Positions 8,774 to 17,582 are shown, numbered from the stretch's first letter. The stretch: DNA of 64,000 nucleotides from SAR92 clade bacterium H231 (GCA_025153775.1 JAOALC010000002.1:248001-312000), one strand, 5' to 3'. Notes: generated by a model not told the origin, from the letters alone. A program made the numbers and translations.

Positions 8774-10279
8774 ATGAGCAGCAGCACCTTTGAAGTCACC
8801 GAGAAATGTATTGGATCAGCGCCGCTGTTCGACAATACTCAAGACTGGATCTATGAGCTAGACAACCCCTATCTACACGGCGCCTATGCCCCCACCACAG
8901 ATGAAATTGAAGTTAGTGAACTGGAAGTAATCGGCGAGTTGCCGGAAGATCTGTTTGGCGCCTATTATCGCAATGGCCCAAATCCGGTGTTTAAGCCGAA
9001 GAATCTCTACCATCCCTTCGACGGCGACGGCATGGTGCATGCGGTCTATATTCGCGATGGCAAAGCCTCCTATCGCAATAGCTATATCCATACCTATGCG
9101 CTGCAGCGCGAGCTGGCAGAGAACCAGGCAGTGTGGCCCGGCGTGATGGGGCCCTTTGATTTTTCCCTGCCAGACTCCCCGATCAAGGACACCGGCAATA
9201 CTGATGTAATTCTGTTTAATGGCCAACTGCTACCCACCTGGTATAACGCAGGCATTCCCTACAGCATGAATCCGCTGACCTTGGAGAACAAGGGCGTGTT
9301 TGATCTAGAGGGCCGCACCAGACGCAAAATGTCAGCCCATAGCCATGTGGACTGGAACACAGGTGAACTACTATTTATGGATTATGGCGACGAGGCACCA
9401 TTTATGACCTATGGTGTGGCCAACCCAGATGGCACTTTGCGCCAAGAGGTCGAGATTGAAATACCAGGCCCACGCCTGCCCCATGATTTGGGTTTTACCA
9501 CCAACTACACCATTCTCCATGATCTGCCGTTTTTCCATAATATTGATGTGCTGCGCAATCACAACATGCGCGTGCTGAAATTTCATCAGGATATACCGGC
9601 CCGCTTTGGCATAATCCCTCGCTACGGCCAGTCCAGTGATATCCGCTGGTTTGACTGCGAGCCCTGTTTTATTTTGCATGTATCCAACTGCTGGGAGGAC
9701 GGCGACTGGATCACCATGGATGGCTGCCGCTCCACCAACCCCATGCCCAATGCTTCAAACGATGAGGGCGCGCTGTCCCATATGCTTGCCTATATGCGCT
9801 TAGAGGCCAATAACTACCGCTGGCGCTTTAATCTAGTCACCGGCGAGGTGCGTGAGGGTGATATCTGCGATATGAACACAGAGTTCAATAAAGTAAATCA
9901 GATTTACCAGGGTACCAAGGGCAAATATGCCTACCACCAGCGAATTCCCCTGCTCGAAGAAGGCGGCCACACCTTGCGCTTTAACGGCCTGGTTAAGTAC
10001 AACAATGATACCGGCCAGTATGATGAGTGGAACTATGGCGAAGGCGTGTATGGCAGCGAAACGCCCTTTGCTCCGGTTAAAGGCGCCAACCGAGAGAGTG
10101 CCGAAGACCATGGCTATATTATGTCACTGGTGACCGATAGCAATGACTGGACCTCCCAGCTGCAAATATTTGATGCTCAGGATATTGGCCAGGGCCCTAT
10201 AGCCAGAATCAAAATGCCCCAGCGCGTACCTCTGGGGTTTCACGCCTGGTGGAGCCGCGGCGAAGATCTCTGGAAATAA
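8774..10279 (+). CDS. carotenoid oxygenase family protein (CCD/lignostilbene-dioxygenase type)
   Basis: This 501-residue protein has the RPE65/carotenoid cleavage dioxygenase fold. Its N-terminal part contains GAYYRNGPNP and HPFDGDGMVHAV, both family signatures. Candidate iron-binding histidines lie at HSHVD (about 190), HDLGFT (about 237), ILHVSN (about 300) and GFHAWW near the C-terminus (about 488). Such enzymes cut a C=C bond of carotenoids, apocarotenoids or stilbenes with O2. There is no signal peptide. AGGGG precedes the ATG. It is followed 34 nt later by a regulator gene and faces an acyl-CoA ligase/thiolase operon, suggesting that the cleavage product is oxidised and degraded as a CoA ester (inference). 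Confidence 0.9.
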   Translation: MSSSTFEVTEKCIGSAPLFDNTQDWIYELDNPYLHGAYAPTTDEIEVSELEVIGELPEDLFGAYYRNGPNPVFKPKNLYHPFDGDGMVHAVYIRDGKASYRNSYIHTYALQRELAENQAVWPGVMGPFDFSLPDSPIKDTGNTDVILFNGQLLPTWYNAGIPYSMNPLTLENKGVFDLEGRTRRKMSAHSHVDWNTGELLFMDYGDEAPFMTYGVANPDGTLRQEVEIEIPGPRLPHDLGFTTNYTILHDLPFFHNIDVLRNHNMRVLKFHQDIPARFGIIPRYGQSSDIRWFDCEPCFILHVSNCWEDGDWITMDGCRSTNPMPNASNDEGALSHMLAYMRLEANNYRWRFNLVTGEVREGDICDMNTEFNKVNQIYQGTKGKYAYHQRIPLLEEGGHTLRFNGLVKYNNDTGQYDEWNYGEGVYGSETPFAPVKGANRESAEDHGYIMSLVTDSNDWTSQLQIFDAQDIGQGPIARIKMPQRVPLGFHAWWSRGEDLWK

Positions 10280-10313
10280 CAGCGACGGGAAAAAAGTAAT
10301 AGGAAGGGACTCG

Positions 10314-11231
10314 TTGAAAGCCAATATCAATAGCTTTAGTACCAGAGCCAGTTCAATCAATCGGGCCCTGGACCAGATAGGCGACAAATGGTGCCTGCTA
10401 ATTCTGCAAGAGGTATTCTGGGGCGTAAATACCTTTACCGGCATGCTGATAGGCACCGGAGCCTCCAAAGGGGTGCTGACCGATCGCCTAAACTGGCTTC
10501 AGACAATCGACTGCCTGCGCAAAGACACCACCGCCCGCCATCCGGTTTATCATCTGACCAAAAAATCCATCGAACTCTACCAAAATGGCCTGATGGCGAT
10601 GGTCTGGGAGCGCACCCACTTTAGCAGCCCTGCGCTGGATAGGGTCGAACTTATCCATAACCGCTGCGGCAAACCGTTTTGGCCGGTGATGCAATGCGGT
10701 CACTGCGATAAGACCGTCGATTCCCGTGATATTAGTTTTAAGCCAGGGCCAGGTGCAGGTACAGATCAGCGCGCAACCAAGACCCGCCGCCGCTCAGCCA
10801 CAGCCGCCCAAAGCAGCAGCAAGACCGTCTACAATAACCTGATAAACCTGCTGGGCGACCGCTGGACCGCCAATCTGGTGGCCCTGGCTTTTCATGGTTT
10901 AAAACGCTTTGATGAGTTTAATCAGGAGTTGCCCGTAGCCACCAATATTCTTGCCGACCGATTAAAGCGACTGGTAAATGAGGGAGTGTTCTCTCAGCAG
11001 CCCTATCAGCAGAGTCCATTGCGCTACGAATATCAGCTCACTGATAAGGGCCGGGACCTATTCCCCTACTTTGTGACCCTTTTAAGCTGGGGCAATAAAT
11101 ACTGTGGCACGGAGGCCGGCGATCCCATGCTGCTGATGCACAAGCCCTGTGGCAACCCCATGCAAGCCAAGGTACGCTGCGATCAATGTTTTGAGGTGCT
11201 GGTGGCCACCGAAGTGCGTTTTAATTTGTAA
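10314..11231 (+). CDS. HxlR-family regulator with two tandem winged-helix domains
   Basis: This 305-residue protein starts with TTG preceded by AGGAAGGGA. Two HxlR winged-helix domains are visible: residues about 10-100 (IGDKWCLLILQEVF ... LTDRLNWL) and about 165-255 (LGDRWTANLVALAFHG ... LADRLKRLV). Single-domain HxlR proteins are about 100-120 residues, so this is a fusion that may imitate a dimer. Each half ends in the same H-x2-C-x9-C-x2-C pattern (HNRCG...CGHC and HKPCG...CDQC), possibly a metal or redox site. It probably controls the flanking carotenoid oxygenase gene and the divergent operon; this is inferred from position. Confidence 0.88.
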   Translation: MKANINSFSTRASSINRALDQIGDKWCLLILQEVFWGVNTFTGMLIGTGASKGVLTDRLNWLQTIDCLRKDTTARHPVYHLTKKSIELYQNGLMAMVWERTHFSSPALDRVELIHNRCGKPFWPVMQCGHCDKTVDSRDISFKPGPGAGTDQRATKTRRRSATAAQSSSKTVYNNLINLLGDRWTANLVALAFHGLKRFDEFNQELPVATNILADRLKRLVNEGVFSQQPYQQSPLRYEYQLTDKGRDLFPYFVTLLSWGNKYCGTEAGDPMLLMHKPCGNPMQAKVRCDQCFEVLVATEVRFNL

Positions 11232-11319
11232 CCTCTGTTTAAGGGTACAGCGCCAATGTTCTTATCTACAGGTTTCTGCGATAATTCCAGCAACATTAAA
11301 CAAGGTTAGGGGATAAAGG

Positions 11320-12318
11320 GTGCAGGCAATTAGAGTCTGGGAAGAGGTCGATTATGATCAGTTCCATGGGGAGATAATTCCTCTAAACCAGCCTGCCCAT
11401 ATCAAATCAATCGTAGGCCATTGGCCCGCGGTAAAAGCAGGGGCTCAGTCCCCCGAAGCTATAGTCGACTACCTGAAAAAGCACGACAGCGAAAAAGTCG
11501 TTTCAGCCCTGGTGGGCGACCCAGCTATTAAAGGCCGATTCTTTTATCAGCCAGATTTAAAGGCCTTAAACTTTCAAAAAGCTCAGGTGACTTTGGGCAT
11601 TGGCCTGGACCGACTGCTCCACATACAGCATGACCCCAACCCCCACGCCATCGCACTACAGGCCATACCAGTGGATTTGGTAATGCCAGACTTTGAGCAG
11701 CAAAACCAGCAGCCATTGCTGGATAAATCCATTGGCCCCACCATGTGGTTGGGCAATCGTGCCATCGTGGCACCCCATTATGATATCCATGACAACCTCG
11801 CCTGTGTGGTGGCCGGCCAGCGTAAATTTACCCTGTTTCCACCAGGGCAAATCAATAATTTATACCCAGGGCCTATGCTGGTTACACCAGGTGGCGTACC
11901 CGTGAGTATGGTTGATACCAAACAGCCGGATTTAGCCCAGTATCCCAATTTTGCCGAGGCTGAAGAGCAGGGGCAGGAAGCCACTCTAAACCCAGGGGAT
12001 GGCATCTATATTCCTGCCCTCTGGTGGCATGGTGTTGAGTCACTGCATGCAGTGAATGTGCTGATTAACTATTGGTGGGGAGGCATGACCAATGCAGGTA
12101 TCTCCCCCAATGACAGCCTGATGCATGCCATGATGAGCATTGGCAATCTCAGTTCAGAGAAGCGCGAAGCCTGGCGGTATTTCTTTGATTACTATGTATT
12201 TAAAACCAGAGGCGAACCTGGGGAGGATCTGCCTGCAGAGCTTAAGGATTTGGTCACAAACCTAAGCCCGGAACAGCAGACACAGCTAAAACAATTTTTG
12301 GGGGGGCAGTTAAAGTAA
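11320..12318 (+). CDS. cupin-like (JmjC-type) domain protein
   Basis: This 332-residue protein starts with GTG preceded by AGGGGATAAAGG. It belongs to the cupin-like/JmjC oxygenase family. The Fe(II) facial triad is visible as HYD (H153, D155) and WWHG (H237), with RKFTLFPP between. It is a paralogue of the proteins at 13938 and 62098, sharing PHYD...NLAC, the LFPP segment, NPGDGIYIPALWWH and LINYWW. It stands alone on the plus strand, converging on the halogenase gene at 12415, but clearly belongs to the same functional set. It is predicted to be a cytoplasmic hydroxylase or a degenerate relative. Substrate unknown. Confidence 0.83.
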   Translation: MQAIRVWEEVDYDQFHGEIIPLNQPAHIKSIVGHWPAVKAGAQSPEAIVDYLKKHDSEKVVSALVGDPAIKGRFFYQPDLKALNFQKAQVTLGIGLDRLLHIQHDPNPHAIALQAIPVDLVMPDFEQQNQQPLLDKSIGPTMWLGNRAIVAPHYDIHDNLACVVAGQRKFTLFPPGQINNLYPGPMLVTPGGVPVSMVDTKQPDLAQYPNFAEAEEQGQEATLNPGDGIYIPALWWHGVESLHAVNVLINYWWGGMTNAGISPNDSLMHAMMSIGNLSSEKREAWRYFFDYYVFKTRGEPGEDLPAELKDLVTNLSPEQQTQLKQFLGGQLK

Positions 12319-12337
12319 CTGTCTAACTGAGCCCATC

Positions 12338-12378
12338 TGTCATCCTCAGCGCAGCGAAAGATCTGGAGATATTTCGCC
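12338..12378. repeat. degenerate intergenic palindromic repeat fragment
   Basis: Between the convergent cupin and halogenase genes lies TGTCATCCTCAGCGCAGCGA followed by AAGATCTGGAGATATTTCGC. This resembles the widespread dispersed bacterial element starting TGTCATCCTGAGCGCAGCGA and continuing AGGATCT. Only one copy, with several changes, is seen in this window. Confidence 0.4.
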
Positions 12379-12414
12379 CCACTCAATAGGACAGCGAACC
12401 CAGGATTACAACTG

Positions 12415-13905
12415 CTACATGGCCTCTGCTTTACAGTAGTTATCAACAAACTGCTTGTGATTGGGCAACTGCTCCACCAGCCGATCGACATTATGTTTAA
12501 TATTCTCCAAGAAGCTTTTCAGCTCTTGATCGGACATCATATTTACAATTGAGTGATACTGCTCGGGCATTAGTCCCTGGCCAAGCATTACCTGAGTCCA
12601 GGAGTTCTCGGCAAACACGTCGCCCGCTTTTTGGAATACTTTACCCGTCTGTTTAAACAACTCGATGCGGTGTTGCAGTGACTCGGGAATTGGCATGGTT
12701 TTACAGTGGCGCCAAAACCTGGTGTCGTCGCGCTCGGTGACATGATAGTGCAGCACAATAAAGTCACGAATAAATAAAAATTCTTCGCGCATCTGGGTAT
12801 TAAACTCTTCGACATCCGGTTTGCGGATGCCATCCAGCGGGAACATCTGCAGCAGGCGAATAATGCCCCGCTGTACCATATGAATACTGGTAGATTCCAA
12901 GGGTTCGACAAAGCCACTGGCCAGTCCCAGAGCAATACAGTTTTTATTCCAGTGCTGGCGGCGCTGACCGGTGCGGAATTTAATCACCCGAGGTTCGGTC
13001 AGTGTCTCTCCCTCCACATTGCTCAGCAAGGTTTTAATGGCTTCATCGTCTGAGAGATATTTGCTGCAGAATACCAGGCCATTGCCCACCCTAGACTGCA
13101 GTGGGATACGCCACTGCCAACCAGCTTCTCGCGCTGTGGATTTGGTGTAGGGAATGGGGTCGCTAATAGATTTAGTCTGCACTGCCACAGCGCTGTCACA
13201 GGGTAAAAAGTGTGACCAGTCATCGTAGCCAGTGTGCAGGGTTTTATCGATTAATAGGCCAACAAAGCCGCTGCAGTCGATAAATAAATCGCCCTCGACT
13301 TTTTGACCAGATGCAAGAGTCACATGGGTAATATCACCGGACTGGTGGTCTGTGCCCACCTCAACAATTTTTCCTTCAACTCGTTTGGCACCAAATTTTT
13401 CCGCAAGTTTTCGCAGATATTTCGCATAGAGGCTGGCATCCATATGGTAGGCATAGTTCAAACCATTGCGTTGCAGCACGGCAAATTTATTGGCCTTGGC
13501 CGCTTGCAGCTCGGCGCAGTAATCTCCAAACTCACCGCTAACCCCCTGTTGTTTACCTCTTAACCAAAAGTGCTGAAACCCTGCTGCCCAGCAATCTTCT
13601 CCAGTGAACCCAAAGGAGTGAATATAGGACTCGCCGACATTCTTCCAGTTGGCAAACTCAATACCCAGCTTAAAAGTGGCCTGCACTTCCGCCATAAATT
13701 CACGCTCATTAATGCCCAGCAGCTGGTGCAATGTAATCATGGTGGGAATGGTCGCTTCACCCACACCTACGGTGCCGATTTCATCGGACTCCACCAGCGA
13801 GATGTCCAGATTCTTGCCAATTAATTTAGAAACAGCAGCAGCGGCCATCCAACCGGCTGTGCCACCACCAACAATCACGACTTTTTTTACTTTCTGGGTT
13901 GTCAC
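12415..13905 (-). CDS. flavin-dependent tryptophan-halogenase family protein, type A (module 1)
   Basis: This 496-residue protein starts with GTG preceded by GGAGAG. The FAD-binding GGGTAGW motif (13-19), the catalytic lysine in QATFKLG (K79, same spacing as K79 of RebH/PrnA), the halogenase signature WQWRIP (263-268) and FVEPLES (E334, the RebH Glu equivalent) are all present. These residues steer HOCl to an aromatic substrate in known enzymes. A separate flavin reductase would be needed, and none is seen nearby. It is the last gene of the module-1 operon, 32 nt after a cupin-like gene. The closest relative in the window is at 60519. The substrate is probably not free tryptophan by default; it is unknown. 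Confidence 0.9.
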   Translation of the reverse strand: MTTQKVKKVVIVGGGTAGWMAAAAVSKLIGKNLDISLVESDEIGTVGVGEATIPTMITLHQLLGINEREFMAEVQATFKLGIEFANWKNVGESYIHSFGFTGEDCWAAGFQHFWLRGKQQGVSGEFGDYCAELQAAKANKFAVLQRNGLNYAYHMDASLYAKYLRKLAEKFGAKRVEGKIVEVGTDHQSGDITHVTLASGQKVEGDLFIDCSGFVGLLIDKTLHTGYDDWSHFLPCDSAVAVQTKSISDPIPYTKSTAREAGWQWRIPLQSRVGNGLVFCSKYLSDDEAIKTLLSNVEGETLTEPRVIKFRTGQRRQHWNKNCIALGLASGFVEPLESTSIHMVQRGIIRLLQMFPLDGIRKPDVEEFNTQMREEFLFIRDFIVLHYHVTERDDTRFWRHCKTMPIPESLQHRIELFKQTGKVFQKAGDVFAENSWTQVMLGQGLMPEQYHSIVNMMSDQELKSFLENIKHNVDRLVEQLPNHKQFVDNYCKAEAM

Positions 13906-13937
13906 TTTTATCTCTCCAAACTCTCGCCAAAGGCTTT

Positions 13938-14951
13938 TTATTGCTTAAATTTATTCAGTAACATACTGCGAATCTGCTTCGCTGAGGCTTCATCCATAGG
14001 ATTAAGAACCCCTCTTACCTGCTCGGGAATATGCTCAAAAGCCTGTTCCTGAGGATTGAATACATAGTAATCAAACAGCTGCTGCCACACAGCGCGCTGC
14101 TCCTGAGGTAGGTCGCGCAGCCCCATAATTGCATGCTGCAATACATTGAGTGGCGGCCCCATATGGGCGGGGCTGTTGCGCCACCAGTAATTTATCAGCA
14201 CATTAAAGCTTTCCAGCGCTTCGATATGATGCCACCACATACTGGGAATTAGCAGTGCATCACCGGGCTCTAGCTCAACCACCACAGCCGACTTCAGGGC
14301 TTCACGAAACTTTGGAAAACGCTCGTAATCCGGCTCTGCAAAGTCCACCAGGCTAATAGGCTGCCCAGCTGGGGTAAAATCTAATGGCCCCACATAGAGG
14401 TTCTCCAGCTGGTCGGGGGGAAACAATGTCACCCTGCGCCGCCCTGCCCCACAGCAGGCAATATTGGTGGGGAAATCGTAATGGGCCGCAATACGACTGC
14501 GGTTGCCCAACCAGATGCTCACCACTGGATTATGCTCGCTCAACGCTAAATCATTGTGTTGGCGAAACCCCGGTAGCCAGTGATCGATCATGGTGGAACC
14601 CACATAGACCATAGGTGCCTGACTGTTATCACTGTGCTCAATAAGCTGAGCAAACACCTGCTTTAAGTCTGCCTGCTGATTGGCAAAATTAAAGCCACTG
14701 TAATCCTGATTGTAAAAGACTCGGCCTTTATTTTCGGCGGGGCCAGTAAAAACCGTTAATGGCGCACCAGAATCAAACTGCGTCAGATAATCAATACTGT
14801 CGCTGGCGGACTGTTTAGCCGCCTGCACCAGAGGCCAGCTATCCACAAGCCCCCTTAATACCAATGGTATAGTTGAGTCTAGTACCTCAGCCGCGATAGC
14901 ATCGGGCTGGCAATCTAATCTCTCTTCTACCTGTTGGCTAATCTGTAACAA
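13938..14951 (-). CDS. cupin-like (JmjC-type) domain protein (module 1)
   Basis: This 337-residue protein has a TTG start 3 nt after the SapC stop codon, without a clear ribosome site, so translation is likely coupled. The iron-triad motifs are AAHYD (H-x-D) and SMWWHH, with RRVTLFPP between and LINYWW after, matching the paralogues at 11320 and 62098. The C-terminal third (MGLRDLPQEQRAVWQQLFDYYVF) is also shared by the family. It is predicted to be an Fe(II)/2-oxoglutarate-type oxygenase working with the halogenase encoded next to it. Length and alignment to the paralogue at 62098 support this start. Confidence 0.85.
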   Translation of the reverse strand: MLQISQQVEERLDCQPDAIAAEVLDSTIPLVLRGLVDSWPLVQAAKQSASDSIDYLTQFDSGAPLTVFTGPAENKGRVFYNQDYSGFNFANQQADLKQVFAQLIEHSDNSQAPMVYVGSTMIDHWLPGFRQHNDLALSEHNPVVSIWLGNRSRIAAHYDFPTNIACCGAGRRRVTLFPPDQLENLYVGPLDFTPAGQPISLVDFAEPDYERFPKFREALKSAVVVELEPGDALLIPSMWWHHIEALESFNVLINYWWRNSPAHMGPPLNVLQHAIMGLRDLPQEQRAVWQQLFDYYVFNPQEQAFEHIPEQVRGVLNPMDEASAKQIRSMLLNKFKQ

Positions 14952-14954
14952 GAT

Positions 14955-15689
14955 TTATTGACTCTGGAGTAGCAGTGCATTTTTCTTATCAATCAATGTT
15001 CTGACCCTGGCGAACGAAGCTATCTGCATATAAATTGCCTGTAAATAACCCGCTTTACTGAGCCGACTCAGTGTGTCGCCGTCCAGATCGCGCAATTTCT
15101 CTTCGTTGATAGTGTAGAAGCCCAGAAGTTGATTGTTGGACCCATCATTAAGAGTAATTTCTAGGGTAAAAGGCTCTAATAGATCATTGGCTAACAGCGC
15201 CTCAATAAATACCTTGTTTTGCTCATGGCCAGCATGAATAGCTTCCAAGCCTGCAATGGAACCCTCCAGATAAGGAGTCTGATTACCCTCTTCGGTAAAT
15301 AGCGCTTCGCCCTTCTCCCCATTGACTCGCGGGTTATCCATGTCGATGGAAACCACTGGGTTGTCCTCAGCCTTTTCGCCATTGGGACCAGGCTGAAATC
15401 CAATTAAGAATGGATGACGACGAATCATCATGGGGATATAGGTGGCATCCCAACCCTGGTCAGTGAGAAACAGGTTCTCATTATCCTCAAAACCAAAAAT
15501 AGCCGCGGGATAAAACTGTCCGGTATCACCATCTTTAATAAAGAATATTGGATAACAAGCCTGAACATTCCTGAATTCTTGAGGAAAAGTGAGAGCGATT
15601 TTTACCTTATCACCGTAGGCCTCACTGCGATCAAGAATCACCTTAGTATCCCTGTGGGCGGTCTTGGTCAGTATTACGTAGTTACTCAT
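14955..15689 (-). CDS. SapC family protein (module 1)
   Basis: This SapC-like protein (PF07277 type) has about 244 residues. An in-frame start also exists 21 nt upstream, but the ATG at 15689 has GGAGA 6-7 nt before it and gives MSNYVILTKTAHRD, aligning with the module-2 paralogue. Conserved stretches include the VxxAYPIFF-like segment (VQACYPIFF), DNENLFLTDQGWDATYIP, RHPFLIGFQ and SIDMDNPRV. No signal peptide or membrane segment is seen. SapC was named after a Campylobacter S-layer gene, but its biochemical role is not established. In this setting it recurs with halogenases and cupin-like proteins. Confidence 0.86.
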   Translation of the reverse strand: MSNYVILTKTAHRDTKVILDRSEAYGDKVKIALTFPQEFRNVQACYPIFFIKDGDTGQFYPAAIFGFEDNENLFLTDQGWDATYIPMMIRRHPFLIGFQPGPNGEKAEDNPVVSIDMDNPRVNGEKGEALFTEEGNQTPYLEGSIAGLEAIHAGHEQNKVFIEALLANDLLEPFTLEITLNDGSNNQLLGFYTINEEKLRDLDGDTLSRLSKAGYLQAIYMQIASFARVRTLIDKKNALLLQSQ

Positions 15690-15782
15690 GGGTTCTCCGA
15701 TTGCCTGCAATTGGCCTGCTGCTGTCTATTATTGGCCGTTAATTAGTCTTTTAGTTATGGTCGATCAGTTGAGGGAGGCAGA

Positions 15783-17375
15783 TTAAATTTTTTGCATCCC
15801 ATAGCTATATATTTTATTGATTAATTCGCGGTTGGTGGGCAGCGATGCCTGCAACTGCTGTGTTCTTTTGGCATTCTCCTGAAATAGACTGCCAGCCCTC
15901 TGATAGGCCTGCTGTTCAGAGCGCCGCGCTGTGGTGCTGCCCTTGGTCTCAAAGCCCATGCCGTAGAGCACATATTGGAAGCTCGCCGATGGGAACAGCT
16001 CATCCACATGGGCGCTGTCCCTATGCCAGGGGCTCTGGTGACGCCAGAGTGCAACCTGCTCCGCCAGATGATCTGGAATGCTGGCGGGATCGCGATGATC
16101 CTGCCAGTACTGACCCTCTCGCTGACTGAGAATATAGTGCAGTTTTAAAAAATCAATTATACGATCCCAGCGATAGAGAAACTTATCATTAAATCGCTTG
16201 GCCACCAGGTCCATGGTTTTACGGTTGGCTGGCAGTTGCTCAGCAATCATAGCAGCAGATAGCTCCACCAACACTAGAGCCGAAGCTTCCAGGGGTTCGA
16301 TAAAGCCCGCAGACATACCTATGGCCACACAGTTTTTATGCCAAAACTCGGCCCGGTGCCCGGGTTCAAACTGTATCTTGCGCACCATAGCCTGATCCGC
16401 TGCCTGCTTGCCTGCCGAGGCCTCAATATAGGCCATCAGCTCTTCTCGCGCCCGGTCTTCGGTGTTGTGGGCATCAGAGTAAACATGGCCTATGCCCCTG
16501 CGACTGGGCAGGCCTATATCCCATATCCAGCCAGCGCTCTGAGCGGTGGAAAGGGTAAAGGATTGAATGGGATCTTCTGGGGCCCCGTAGGGAACCTGTG
16601 CCGCCAGAGCAGTATTATTAAACAGATACTGTCTTTTGCTGCGCATTGGTACCTGATAGTGCTCGCCCAGCAGCAGTGATCTGGAGCCACTGCAGTCGAC
16701 AAATAAGTCGCCCTCCACAGTGCCTGCCCTGTCGGTGACAATTGAGGCTATATCACCATTTGCTGCTGAATTAATGCCCTCGACATTGGCTTTAATATGG
16801 ATAACACCCAACTTGTCCACGCAGTGGGCGCGCAATAGCTCGGCAAACTTGCCTGCATCCAAATGGTAGCCGTAGTTAAGCTGAAAAGCGTACTCTGGAG
16901 TAGAGATTTTCTTTGGCGCCTGATACCCCTCTGCAAGTGCGCTCTGGGGACAGACAGCATCGGCAAAGTTCACCTGGTCTCTGATTAACTGCCAATGGGG
17001 TGCCAGATTGGTATCGGCATAGCTCTGGGGAACAGTAAATGGGTGAATATAGCTGTCATGAGAGCCCTGTTTATCAGAACCCAGCCAATTTTTAAACAAT
17101 GTGCCCTGCTTAAAACTGGCACTACATTCCCGAAAAAACTCGGTCTCTGAGATACCCATCTTTTGCAATGTACTGCGCATCGACGGCCAGGTGCCCTCAC
17201 CAACGCCAATGGTGCTGATATCAGGCGACTCTACCAGTATTAGCTGAAAGCCATCACTTGGGTCGCTGGAACCGGAATTGGATCCAACAGCATGCTCTGC
17301 AGCTATAATTCCTGCAGTTAGCCAGCCAGCGCTGCCGCCGCCCAGGATAACAACTCGATGTATGTTTTTTTCCAT
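15783..17375 (-). CDS. flavin-dependent tryptophan-halogenase family protein, type B (module 1)
   Basis: This 530-residue protein has the FAD motif GGGSAGW (12-18), GVGEGTWPSM, the catalytic lysine in SASFKQG (K89) and the Glu of FIEPLEAS. The usual WxWxIP signature is replaced by WIWDIGLPSRRG, which has one additional residue before the proline. The same variant occurs in the paralogue at 58954, so it marks a subfamily. It is the first gene after the terminator that follows the TonB-dependent receptor, and it lies 93 nt before the SapC gene. The lysine and glutamate suggest it is an active halogenase. Substrate unknown. Confidence 0.88.
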   Translation of the reverse strand: MEKNIHRVVILGGGSAGWLTAGIIAAEHAVGSNSGSSDPSDGFQLILVESPDISTIGVGEGTWPSMRSTLQKMGISETEFFRECSASFKQGTLFKNWLGSDKQGSHDSYIHPFTVPQSYADTNLAPHWQLIRDQVNFADAVCPQSALAEGYQAPKKISTPEYAFQLNYGYHLDAGKFAELLRAHCVDKLGVIHIKANVEGINSAANGDIASIVTDRAGTVEGDLFVDCSGSRSLLLGEHYQVPMRSKRQYLFNNTALAAQVPYGAPEDPIQSFTLSTAQSAGWIWDIGLPSRRGIGHVYSDAHNTEDRAREELMAYIEASAGKQAADQAMVRKIQFEPGHRAEFWHKNCVAIGMSAGFIEPLEASALVLVELSAAMIAEQLPANRKTMDLVAKRFNDKFLYRWDRIIDFLKLHYILSQREGQYWQDHRDPASIPDHLAEQVALWRHQSPWHRDSAHVDELFPSASFQYVLYGMGFETKGSTTARRSEQQAYQRAGSLFQENAKRTQQLQASLPTNRELINKIYSYGMQKI

Positions 17376-17483
17376 TGGTATCAGCTAGTTAAAAAGAATT
17401 CTTAAATGGCCTTATCTATCTGAGTCTCTGCCAAGGCCAGTTTTTTTGTGTATTTGCATATTACTTTATATACGCCGTAAATA

Positions 17484-17515
17484 AAGAAGCCGCTTAAAAA
17501 ATTAAGCGGCTTCTT
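17484..17515 (-). terminator. rho-independent terminator after the TonB-dependent receptor gene
   Basis: Perfect 14-bp inverted repeat (17484-17497 and 17502-17515) with a 4-nt loop. On the minus strand it is followed by TATTT, and the stem itself ends in TTCTT. It lies 67 nt after the receptor stop and separates the receptor from the halogenase/SapC/cupin genes. Confidence 0.8.
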
Positions 17516-17582
17516 ATTAAGTTTGCGATAAATCACTCGCAAACCCTGGCTTCAACACCAGGGTTACTACAGTTTCTATGAC

